Shown here one piece after another: positions 10,201-17,223 of a stretch of 63,412 nt of DNA. The notes under the pieces were generated by a model. It made no database searches, was not told the origin of the DNA, and was given only the letters and a program-made list of their open reading frames with translations. The DNA is from Rhodococcus jostii NBRC 16295 (GTDB taxonomy: Bacteria > Actinomycetota > Actinomycetes > Mycobacteriales > Mycobacteriaceae). A program made the position numbers and the translations under genes. Within the stretch, counting starts at the first letter, position 1; each line of letters starts with the position of its first letter. The DNA lies in assembly GCF_001894825.1 (NCBI RefSeq), contig NZ_BCWY01000058.1, positions 1 through 63,412 of the forward strand, read 5' to 3'.

Positions 10201-13200
10201 AACGACGCACCTGCTCGAGAACCTCGAGAAACGACATCGTGGGCGTGATCCGGGCACGTAACGCCACCGTGTTCGCCCGATCTCCCGCCAACCCCGCCTC
10301 GCCGCCGACGACGACGTCGCGGTGAACTCCGATACGGGCGAGCAGGATCGCGAGAGTCGCCCGCAACACCGTGAACAGCGTCGCGCCCTGCCCACGCGCC
10401 AACCGGACGGCGGCGTCGTGGTGGTCGGAGCCGATCGAGAACTCGTGAACGCAGACCGACGGGGAGACGCCTGCCCCGACTGCCCGGTCGGTCGGCACCG
10501 GTGACGACGAGCCGACCCCGTGCAACGCGCGCTGCCACCGAGCGAGGCTGTTGTCGCCGCCGGCCCGGGTGAGCCGCTCCAGTCGCCCGTCGACGTACCG
10601 GCCCCGGTACCCGGTCCGGCACATACGCGCTCCCGCGGCCCTCCCCGTCGCATCGCGCACGAACGGGTCCGCCACGAAACGTTCGGCCGTTGCCATAGGG
10701 CGACGGTGTACTCCGCGGGCGACCTGCTGCCCGCCCACATACAGTTCCCCCACCGTGCCGGGCGGGACGGGCCGCAACGCGCGGTCCAACACGTAGATGC
10801 GGGACCGGGCATCCGAGTGGAGGGGTTGCGCGGATTCGCACCCCACAGCCTCGCCGCCGACGAGAGGATCCCAGATGTCCGCCACCACGCGGTCGCTGTC
10901 GTCGCCCGATCGCAGACCGGCCACCACATTCGCGTGGGTCACCGCCACGGGCGCGGAGCCCACGGGGCACAGCACGTAGGCGATCCGATCCGGGTGAATC
11001 GACTCCGACACCGCCGGCCCGAGATCGTCGTGCAGTTCGAGGTCGTCGAGAATGACGGTCGGGTGCCCACCGTGCGGAATCGCCGCGGCGTCGAGGCGAC
11101 TGGTGACCAGAATCGCCGGCACCACGTCGGCCAACATGTACCGAATGCGTTCGGTGGGATGGTCGGGGCACAGCGGCAGGCAGGTTGCGCCCGACCGCAG
11201 CACGGCAACATGCGCAACGACTCTGTCGACCGGTTTCGAGAGCCCGACGGCGACAATGGTTTCCGGTCCGACCCCGGAGGACCGCAGTGCTCGCGCCAGA
11301 CGATCGGAGCGACGGTCGATCTCCTCATAGGAGAACGTCTCCTCGCCGCAATCGACGGCGATGGCGCCGGGGCTGTCAGCGACCCGTCGACGGAAGACCG
11401 CGGGCAACGACTTCGCTTGATGTGCAGAACCTCTCGGCCCCGCGAGGGCTGCGGCGCGCTCTTCCGTCGTCAGCAGGTCGATCGAACCCAGCGTCACGCG
11501 CGGGTAGTCGGCGACCACCTCGAGCAGTCGGTGCAGCCGCTGGCCCCACCGCTCCACGGTCGATCGATCGAAACGATCTGCCGTATAGCGCAATACCCCC
11601 GCGAGCTCGTCACCGTCACCGCCGACGCAACCACGCAGCGACACCGCCAGATCCAGGCCGTCGAACTCCCTGCCTTCCTCGGCGTCCATCGTGAGCAGGA
11701 CCTGGAAGAGTGGATGACGAGACGACGAAAGATCTTGCCCCACAGCGTCGACCACCTGATCGAACGGAATGGCGCCGTGCACACGGGCCGCCTGCTCGGT
11801 CCGGTGGGTGACCGCCAGGAACTCCTCGAATGTGAGACGTGGATCGAGTGTGCTGCGCAGCACCAGCGGCTCCGATTCCGGGCCGACCACTGCGTCGGGT
11901 CCGCCGGACAGGACCGCGCCGATGGCGAGATCGTCCTCACCGCTCACGACGGACAACATCACCGCGATGGCCGCGTGGACGGCCGTGAAGAGCGGAACCT
12001 CGCGCTCGGCCGCCAAGTTGCGCAGAACTCGGCACAGGCCGGGCTCCACTGCGAACGGAACCGCACCGGTGGGTGTCCCCGCGGTCACCGACACGTCGCG
12101 ATCCGCGGGCAATGCAATAGCCGACGGAAGACCTCTGAGCTTCCGTGCCCAATAACGCAACTCGCGTTCGTACGGCGCCGGGATCGGCAGCGCGGAGCGA
12201 TCCACCTTGCCGCTCGGGGTGAGCGGCACAGCATCGAGAACTGTGACCGTCGAGGGCACCATGTACCCGGGCAGCCGCTCCGCCACCCCCGCGAGAACCT
12301 CCTCGGAATCGAGGCCTGCCCCGTGGACGTAGCCGTCCACCGTCAATTCGCCGTTCCGGTCGTGTGCCACGGCGATCGCGGTGTCGACGCCGGGGTGCCG
12401 ACCGAGGACCGCGGTGACCTCGCCCAGTTCGACCCGGAATCCACGAATCTTCACCTGATCGTCGGCACGGTCGACGAATTCCAGCTCATGGTCCTGCGAC
12501 CACCGCACGAGGTCGCCGGTCCGATACATGCGTTGCAAGTCGGTGGCGAACGGGTTGGCCACGAATCGGGTCGCGCTCACGCCCGGCCGCTCCAGGTATC
12601 CGCGGCCCACCCCGGGACCGGACAGGTACAGCTCACCCACCACCCCCGCCGGAACCGGCTGCAGGAAGCGATCCAACACCACTGCCGAGACACCCTCGAT
12701 CGGTCGTCCGATCGTGGGGCGGGAACCAGGATCGAGGGGTTCGGTTGCGGTGGCCCAGATGGTGACCTCCGTCGGACCGTACAAGTTCAGAACGGTGCGG
12801 CCGGCGCCCCACCGTGCCACCAGTTCCGGCGGGCAGACCTCGCCCGCGACCGCGAGCATCTCGAGGTCGGTCAATCCGGTCGGATCCATCTGCGCCGGGA
12901 CCGCCGGCGTCGTGGTCCAGTGAGTGATTCGCTCCCGCCGCAGCAGTTCGACCAGCGCCTTCCCGCCGCGCACCGTCGGCGACGCGATCACCAACGTCGC
13001 CCCGGCGGTGACGGCGACCAACAGTTCGTGAATCGAGGCGTCGTAGGAAGGCGACGCGCCCATCAGCACCCGCGATCGCGAATTCGCTGCGTAGAGACGA
13101 CGCAAGGCGGCGGCGTGATTGGCGAGCCCCCGATGGGGCATGGTGATACCGCGGGGCGGCCCCACCGAACCGGAGGTGTAGATGACGTACGCGGCGTTGT

Positions 13201-15007
13201 CCAGCCGGATCGGGTGTGCCAGTTCTGCATCGGCGATGGGTGTGCCATCTCCCGGCGCATCGGCCACATCCACCCATGCGACGCCCGGAGGCACCACGTC
13301 GGGTTCTGCGGCGACCGCGAGGGTGACGTCGGATTCGTCGATCATGTGCGCGACGCGTTCGGCCGGGTAGCCCGGGTCCACGGGAACGAATGCCGCACCG
13401 CAACGCGCGACCGCCCATACCGCCACCACCTGCTCGATCGAACGCGGCAGCATCAATGCCACCCGGTTGCCGACACCCACACCGTGGGCGAGCAGTCTGC
13501 GTGCGAGCCGGTTCGATCGCTCGTGCAGAGCGCGGTACGTCATCTCCGCGTCGCCACAGCGCAGCGCCACCGAATCGGAGTCCACGGTCAGGTCTAACAG
13601 GTCCGGAAGCGTCAGCGGTGCCACCGCAGGCGGGCCGGTGAGAGGGGCGAGCGCGTCGAGTTCGTCGTGGGTGAGCAACGGCAGGCTGCCGACCGTCATC
13701 TGGGCGTCCGCGCCCACGAATCCGCCCAGGTAATCCAGAAATCTGGCGTGGTGGCCGGCAAGTTCGTCGCGTTCGTACACCGCCGGGTTGCCCTCGAAGT
13801 CCACGCGGACGTTCTGACCAGCCGCTCCCGGGTAGATCGCCACCGCGAGGTCGTCGACCGGACCGGCGGTGAGAACGTTCAATTCGCCGAGCACTTCGCC
13901 CCACCACGTCTCGGTGTGGAACATCATGATGTTGACCATCGGCCCGAAGCCGCGGCTGACCTGCGACGTCGACCGCATGTCGTGAAGGATGTCCTCGTAC
14001 CGGTACCGCTGGTGCCGAAGTGCACCCGTCAATTCCAGTTGCACCCGCCGCACCAGGTCCTGGGTACGTCCATGGGGATCCACCGCAATCCGGAGCGGAA
14101 CCACATTGGCAACACTGCCACCCGAACGACGCGCCCCCGCGGTGGTCCGAGCGGATACCGGAAGACTCAACACCACCTCCGCATTGCCCGTCATTCGCGA
14201 GAGATAACCGGCAAAGGCCGCGACCACTATCGGAACCTCGAACGAATTCCATTCTCGGGCGAGCGCACCCATCTCGTCGACGACGACGGGATCCATCACC
14301 CGGCTGGCGAGCAACGATACGGCCGACGGGGTGCTCTGCCGGTCGGTCAACCGGGAGGGTTCCGGCAGATTCTGCGTCCGTTCGGCCCAGTACGTGCGGT
14401 CGATCTCGAATCGGCGGGACTTCGGGTACGCATCCTCGGCCTCGTACAGTTCGCGCAGCGGCAACGCCTTCGACGGGGGTGCTTCCGTGCGCTCGACGGC
14501 GTGCGTGTAGAGCTCGGCCACCCGGTTCATCAGCACCATGGCGCCGTAGCCGTCGAGGATCAGATGGTGCGCGAATGTGGTGAGGAAGTAGTGGTCGCGA
14601 CCGAGATGCAGCAATGTCGCCGAGATCAGGCGATCCCGATACACCGACATGGGCCGGCGGCGGCGCTCGTCCATCCACCGGTGTGCCTCGGCCACAGGAT
14701 TTTCGCGGGACCGCAGATCGACGTAGGCGAGCTCGTCCTCGATCGTCTCGTCCGCCAGCTGGTACGGCTCACCCGCATAGTCGACGAGACGGACCCCGGG
14801 TGACTCGATGTCGAACGACCCCTGCTCGGACGCCCACTTCAACGCGCCGACGTCCACCGGTCCCCGCAGCTCGACGTATTGTGCGACGAGGATGGGGACG
14901 TTCGGGTCCAACTGCTGCGCGAACCACAGCCCCTTTTGGGCGTGCGAGAGCGGGAAAGCACGTGAATCCACGTCACCTGCGGTCTTGCGCGGGAACCCCG
15001 AGCCCAC
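4202..15007 (-). CDS. Non-ribosomal peptide synthetase with two degenerate internal modules, 3601 aa
   Basis: A cytosolic multidomain assembly line. Order, with approximate residues: condensation C1 (1-450, HHLILDG at ~147); adenylation A1 (460-940, TSGSVGPPRG at ~606, closing SGKVDRSAL); a half condensation domain (950-1185) with no HHxxxDG; a ruined adenylation domain (1195-1485); another half C (1488-1715); intact A3 (1724-2200, YTSGSTGTPKG); carrier (LGGNSL ~2234); intact C4 (HHISADG ~2421); A4 (2764-3260); carrier (LGGNSL ~3296); thioesterase (GWSLGG ~3427, late His in SAHWHM). The leading C domain suggests an acyl or upstream-loaded starter; two carriers and a TE suggest a short, possibly acylated, dipeptide. 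Pocket residues aligned by eye to PheA: A1 D-A-H-T-A-A-L-I-W, A3 D-A-L-L-A-G-A-V-V, A4 D-V-W-H-Y-G-T-I-T; none gives a secure substrate (the DVWH of A4 recalls serine domains). GTG start 15007 follows GGGGGCAGGTA. No MbtH, transporter or tailoring gene is adjacent. Confidence 0.95.
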   Translation of the reverse strand: MGSGFPRKTAGDVDSRAFPLSHAQKGLWFAQQLDPNVPILVAQYVELRGPVDVGALKWASEQGSFDIESPGVRLVDYAGEPYQLADETIEDELAYVDLRSRENPVAEAHRWMDERRRRPMSVYRDRLISATLLHLGRDHYFLTTFAHHLILDGYGAMVLMNRVAELYTHAVERTEAPPSKALPLRELYEAEDAYPKSRRFEIDRTYWAERTQNLPEPSRLTDRQSTPSAVSLLASRVMDPVVVDEMGALAREWNSFEVPIVVAAFAGYLSRMTGNAEVVLSLPVSARTTAGARRSGGSVANVVPLRIAVDPHGRTQDLVRRVQLELTGALRHQRYRYEDILHDMRSTSQVSRGFGPMVNIMMFHTETWWGEVLGELNVLTAGPVDDLAVAIYPGAAGQNVRVDFEGNPAVYERDELAGHHARFLDYLGGFVGADAQMTVGSLPLLTHDELDALAPLTGPPAVAPLTLPDLLDLTVDSDSVALRCGDAEMTYRALHERSNRLARRLLAHGVGVGNRVALMLPRSIEQVVAVWAVARCGAAFVPVDPGYPAERVAHMIDESDVTLAVAAEPDVVPPGVAWVDVADAPGDGTPIADAELAHPIRLDNAAYVIYTSGSVGPPRGITMPHRGLANHAAALRRLYAANSRSRVLMGASPSYDASIHELLVAVTAGATLVIASPTVRGGKALVELLRRERITHWTTTPAVPAQMDPTGLTDLEMLAVAGEVCPPELVARWGAGRTVLNLYGPTEVTIWATATEPLDPGSRPTIGRPIEGVSAVVLDRFLQPVPAGVVGELYLSGPGVGRGYLERPGVSATRFVANPFATDLQRMYRTGDLVRWSQDHELEFVDRADDQVKIRGFRVELGEVTAVLGRHPGVDTAIAVAHDRNGELTVDGYVHGAGLDSEEVLAGVAERLPGYMVPSTVTVLDAVPLTPSGKVDRSALPIPAPYERELRYWARKLRGLPSAIALPADRDVSVTAGTPTGAVPFAVEPGLCRVLRNLAAEREVPLFTAVHAAIAVMLSVVSGEDDLAIGAVLSGGPDAVVGPESEPLVLRSTLDPRLTFEEFLAVTHRTEQAARVHGAIPFDQVVDAVGQDLSSSRHPLFQVLLTMDAEEGREFDGLDLAVSLRGCVGGDGDELAGVLRYTADRFDRSTVERWGQRLHRLLEVVADYPRVTLGSIDLLTTEERAAALAGPRGSAHQAKSLPAVFRRRVADSPGAIAVDCGEETFSYEEIDRRSDRLARALRSSGVGPETIVAVGLSKPVDRVVAHVAVLRSGATCLPLCPDHPTERIRYMLADVVPAILVTSRLDAAAIPHGGHPTVILDDLELHDDLGPAVSESIHPDRIAYVLCPVGSAPVAVTHANVVAGLRSGDDSDRVVADIWDPLVGGEAVGCESAQPLHSDARSRIYVLDRALRPVPPGTVGELYVGGQQVARGVHRRPMATAERFVADPFVRDATGRAAGARMCRTGYRGRYVDGRLERLTRAGGDNSLARWQRALHGVGSSSPVPTDRAVGAGVSPSVCVHEFSIGSDHHDAAVRLARGQGATLFTVLRATLAILLARIGVHRDVVVGGEAGLAGDRANTVALRARITPTMSFLEVLEQVRRFDVAAFQHADVPFEALADLLGGERPQVSLALAPTSDKDTTRAPFDLAFTYAERWSDHAPAGVDGVVTYTPSLFDAATVRSLAALFVDVLAVVTDRPEIDVGSIGLAAAAVLDGGEPCVPRTLAEILTGTARDFPEAPALTDGGVTLTYRDLDGRSDSLAHVLIDAGARPGAVIALALPRSVDFMIALWAITKTGAAFVPVDPTHPAERLERVLTEADVRVGVGAMSVGGSRIEWLPVTAGGHLKDDGPVRVPVRPDEVAYIIYTSGSTGTPKGVMVPHRGLSSLTEEAVRRYRVTSRSRVLHAYNPTFDAALLEALLAFGSGACLVVAPAEVYAGPDLHRVLVEHQVSHYLSTPAVLTSLSTDGLEHVEVVAVGGEALHPDLAAAWSDGRRMLNAYGPTESTVVATLAAVDGHVTIGGPIAGTTGLVLDDRLRRVPVGAIGELYLSGAGLARGYVGDPGRTAVRFVAGFGGARLYRTGDLVHRRADGNLQFIARVDRQVKIRGVRIEPGEVDAVITRVADVDGAITVARRNAAGADALVSYVVPRGSLDVELLRKRLEDVLPSYLVPSAIVVLEAFPLNPSGKIDVKALPAPALESHVFRAPVSAVQEAVVAVFAEVLAVEQVGLDDEFFALGGNSLIATQAAARLGEALDAHVPVRMLFEASTVEALAEQVSSLLGTGNRPVLSPRPRPERVPLSPAQRRMWFLSRFDPASPAYNMPLAVRLTGELNVPALQQAVRDVLERHESLRTVFPEHDGEPVQTVLPAERVELDLSPATVPADAVDAHVLAVVAAGFDVSASVPIRGRLLRVNENELVLVVVVHHISADGFSMAPLARDVATAYLARARGDSPVWAAPLSVQYADFTLWQREVLGDEDDPESLAAKQFEYWTRTLAGIPEFLELPTDRPRPAVRTHRGAVVPVTIGAATHGRLGAVAHQHNATLFMAVHAALAVLLARVTATSDIVIGTPVAGRGERALDDVVGMFVNTLVLRTEVDTDASLLDVLDRARQTDLGAMAHAEAPFERLVEILNPVRSQSHSSLFQVMLAFQNQAPASLELPGLTIAPLAIDARVTKFDLDFSLSDSYDEDGDPAGISGTLTYSTELFDSETAHRFVRGLVRVVEAFASQPDGRVGEVSLLTADETVQMLDTWNSTDVELGGETLVDLLDAQVARTPGEVAVVFGGGSWTYGELDARVNRLARLLVDRGIGPDCLVALALERSPDMIAGMCAVLRAGGGYVPLDPEHPAERIEDVLTSAAANLVLTTSRTRTPLPAGIAHIDIDTVDLSGFDPGPVRDADRVRPLRPQNTAYVLFTSGSTGRPKGVVVSHAAIVNQLRWLADEYEVTADDRGMLKAPYTFDVSVWEVFLPLTVGARLVVTRPGGHRELDYLAAVIREHRITMMHLVPSVLSAFLAAGEGEALTSLRHLYVGGEEVSPELAEDAMALRPEAFHNTYGPTEAAITTAAFTLGASADARVPIGAPVWNTRAYVLDARLRPVPVGVAGELYLGGDQLARGYVGRSELTAERFVADPFAARGERLYRTGDLVKWTPAGQLVYLGRTDLQVKMRGLRIELREVESVLEAAAGVSQAAAALVSDDRGGDRLVGYVVAEPGRQIDSHALTVSARERLPSYMVPSQIMLLDQLPLASAGKLDRRALPQPRFEPRAFRAPVTDTEIAVATVFGQLLGIDEVGADDNFFELGGNSLMAVRVVSAVQASTGVAVPLHTVMTDPTPSSIAARMNSAGRERDAALDVVFPIRTAGEGRPLFCIHPVVGLAWCYAGLASRIDPDRPVYGLQSPAITGVDSLPASIDALAARYVTEIRRIQAEGPYDLLGWSLGGVLAHAVAVQLQDAGDEVTTLVMLDSYAHQPHSTETDVPVSVGDLLAGIGVEGDVPAAVVDMTPESALDLLTATGGPMTVLTREQFRALIASAAHNCALLDDHRPGVFRGDIAFFTAGRDDPTGSTAAATWQPYVAGAVRNRTVDSAHWHMTSPKVSRVVGSALRVE

Positions 15008-15209
15008 TACCTGCCCCCGATCTACAACGTGACGAACAACCCGACACGGGTCGTTTACGTATAAGTGTTGCAGAGCAAATCGTTACCGTGACCCTACTCG
15101 CAGTCCCAGGCCGTTCGCAGCGCGCGGGAGGCGGATACCCCTGCCACCTGCAGAACAGGAACGTGACGGCACTTACGCTTAGGATTCGACGACCGGAACA
15201 GACACGGAC

Positions 15210-15216
15210 AGAGGTG
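15210..15216 (+). promoter_or_regulatory. Ribosome binding site choosing GTG 15226
   Basis: AGAGGTG lies 9 bases before GTG 15226. The earlier in-frame GTG at 15214 is inside this site and has no Shine-Dalgarno of its own. Confidence 0.5.
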
Positions 15217-15225
15217 AATACGACA

Positions 15226-15369
15226 GTGCCGCAGGTCTACGAACTACGCGCGAAACGGGAATGCGCCAGCGGTAACTGCCGCTGTGACACGTCGCGCAGT
15301 CGTCCCTCGTCGTCGTACCGCTACCGCCAGTTCAACTACGCGACCAAAAACCTCATCCGCGATAGCTAG
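15226..15369 (+). CDS. Small basic cysteine-rich ORF, 47 aa
   Basis: A 47-residue frame from GTG 15226 to TAG 15367-15369. The protein is highly basic and has three cysteines in the pattern C-x4-C-x-C (ECASGNCRC, residues 12-20), followed by a Ser/Arg stretch and a Tyr-rich segment. It has no signal peptide or membrane segment. It ends 12 bases before the DUF4012 gene, whose Shine-Dalgarno overlaps this stop codon, so the two are probably co-transcribed. The family is not recognised; a small metal-binding or regulatory protein, or a peptide precursor, are only possibilities. No peptide-modifying enzyme is adjacent. Confidence 0.5.
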   Translation: MPQVYELRAKRECASGNCRCDTSRSRPSSSYRYRQFNYATKNLIRDS

Positions 15370-15381
15370 GAGCAGACCCGA

Positions 15382-17214
15382 ATGGACGCGAAGTCGCCCA
15401 ACAACTCCCACAGCGAAGATTCGACACCCGCTGAGGCACCGAAAGATCCGCGCCGCTGGAGCGGACGACGGCGGATACTCACCGGTGTGGGCGTTGCGGC
15501 CGTCGCTGTCGTCGCCTGGTTCGGGTACTCGGCATGGCAAGTCCAGCACAACCTCACCGGTGCGCGCGACAATGCTCAGCTCGCCAAGGACTCACTGCTG
15601 GGCGGCGACACCGAGGGCGCTCAGCGCGCCGCGTCCGAGGCTCGAGAACGAGCCGCAGGCGCACAGGACAACCTGCATTCGGCCCCGTGGAGTGCCCTTG
15701 CCGCCGTTCCCGGGCTCGGCGCACCGTTCGAGTCGGCGCAACAGATGTCCGACGTTGTGGTCGGGCTCACACGTGACGTACTCACACCCGCGGTCGACGC
15801 CGGCGTCGCGTTGTCGCCGAAAGATCTGATCGGAGAGGGCGGCAGCGTGCAACTCCAGCCGCTACGCGATGCGGCCCCCGCGCTGCACGAGACGTCGATC
15901 GCCGCGCGAAACCTGGCAACTCAGGCCCAGGGCATTCGGGGTGCCCGATACCTCGGGCTCGTGGACGACGCACGAACCGAACTTCAGAATCAGACCGACG
16001 ACGTGGCAAAACTGCTGGAGAACACGTCGATCGGCGCCGACGTCCTTCCGGCGATGCTCGGTCTCGACGGTCCCCGCAGCTACTTCCTGGCCTTTCAGAC
16101 CAACGCGGAGGCCCGCGCCACCGGCGGACTCGTCGGCGGCTACAGCGTCATCCATGCCAGCAACGGAAAACTGGGCATCGAGAAGCTCGGAAAGAACACC
16201 GAGGTGTCCTACGACAAACGACCTCTCGACCTCGGTGCCGACTACAAGAGCATGTACGGCAACTACAACCCTTCCGTCGACATCCGAAACAGTAACCTGA
16301 GCTCCCACTTCCCGTACGCGGGCCAGATCTGGCAGTCGATGTGGGCGCAGGAGTCGGGCCAGCGGGTGGACGGGGCGATCGCGACCGACCCGGTGGCACT
16401 CAGCTACGTGCTCGCGGCCGTCGGCCCGGTCACCTTGCCCGACGGGGAGGTCGTCGACGCCGACAACGTCGTGGAACTCACCGAATCCACCGCCTACACC
16501 CGATTCATCACCGACGAGGCCAACTACACCGCCGACAACGCCGACCGCAAGGAATACCTGCAGACCATCGCCGGCAAGGTCGTCGAGAAGATGACCGGGA
16601 AGATCGAGTCACCCCAGCGCCTGCTCGACGCCGTCGGGCGGGCCGCCGGGGAGCGACGCATCGCAGTATGGAGTGCACATCCCGAAGAGCAGGCAATACT
16701 CGCCGACACCACGCTGGGATACACAGTGCCCCAGGATCCCGCACCGTACGCCGGCGTGGTGATCAACAACAACGGCGGCAACAAACTGGACTACTACCTC
16801 GACCGCGAAATCGACTACACCGCCGGTGACTGCACAGATGACACACGGACATCGACGGTGACCGTGCGCCTCACGAACAACACACCGGACACCGACTTTC
16901 CGCGCATCGTCGCAGGCACGTTCAAGGAGAAGCCCCTGCCGTACGGAACCAACCTCGCCATGGTGTCGCTGCTTTCGACCAACGGCGCGACCCTGACGAA
17001 GGCAAGCATCGACGGCAAGCAGTCGTTCGCCATTCACGGAAATGAACTGGGACACCCCGTCTTCACCGTTCCCGTCACCGTCCCCAAGGGCGCGACGGTC
17101 GAACTGCGATACGAACTGAACGAGCCGACCGCACCGGGCGAAGCCCGAGTGCCGGTCCAGCCGCTCGTCGATGATCCGAAAGTGACCACGCACGTGCCGA
17201 ACTGCGGGGGGTGA
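15382..17214 (+). CDS. DUF4012 domain-containing membrane-anchored protein
   Basis: A 610-residue protein with a polar cytosolic N-terminus, one transmembrane helix (about residues 32-50), and a large extracytoplasmic region. DUF4012 features are visible: SYFLAFQTNAEARATGGLVGG near residue 235 and GAIATDPVALSYVLAAVG near residue 335. Residues 50-210 look helical and Ala/Gln-rich. DUF4012 proteins are found beside polysaccharide genes in actinobacteria but have no proven activity. ATG 15382 follows CTAGGAG, which overlaps the stop of the small Cys-rich ORF. It converges on the polysaccharide operon, with nine bases between stops, suggesting a role in surface glycan assembly. Confidence 0.85.
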   Translation: MDAKSPNNSHSEDSTPAEAPKDPRRWSGRRRILTGVGVAAVAVVAWFGYSAWQVQHNLTGARDNAQLAKDSLLGGDTEGAQRAASEARERAAGAQDNLHSAPWSALAAVPGLGAPFESAQQMSDVVVGLTRDVLTPAVDAGVALSPKDLIGEGGSVQLQPLRDAAPALHETSIAARNLATQAQGIRGARYLGLVDDARTELQNQTDDVAKLLENTSIGADVLPAMLGLDGPRSYFLAFQTNAEARATGGLVGGYSVIHASNGKLGIEKLGKNTEVSYDKRPLDLGADYKSMYGNYNPSVDIRNSNLSSHFPYAGQIWQSMWAQESGQRVDGAIATDPVALSYVLAAVGPVTLPDGEVVDADNVVELTESTAYTRFITDEANYTADNADRKEYLQTIAGKVVEKMTGKIESPQRLLDAVGRAAGERRIAVWSAHPEEQAILADTTLGYTVPQDPAPYAGVVINNNGGNKLDYYLDREIDYTAGDCTDDTRTSTVTVRLTNNTPDTDFPRIVAGTFKEKPLPYGTNLAMVSLLSTNGATLTKASIDGKQSFAIHGNELGHPVFTVPVTVPKGATVELRYELNEPTAPGEARVPVQPLVDDPKVTTHVPNCGG

Positions 17215-17223
17215 AGTGGGGCC

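Noticed and set aside
9780..12200. Assembly collapse as the cause of the truncated NRPS modules
   Set aside because: Collapse joins near-identical repeats, but here an A-domain end is joined to the middle of a C domain, and the ruined A domain is itself diverged in its motifs. Resequencing would still be decisive.
10520..13597. A 1025-codon open frame on the plus strand opposite the NRPS gene
   Set aside because: Same reason: antisense to the real NRPS, no domain, biased composition.
4202..15007. A siderophore synthetase
   Set aside because: No iron-box-like site upstream, no hydroxyornithine oxygenase, no siderophore transport gene nearby, and pocket residues do not match known hydroxamate building blocks.
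15226..15369. A cysteine attenuation leader or a RiPP precursor
   Set aside because: It lacks the RR-x-VD leader core, its Cys are central rather than terminal, and no modifying enzyme or peptidase is adjacent.
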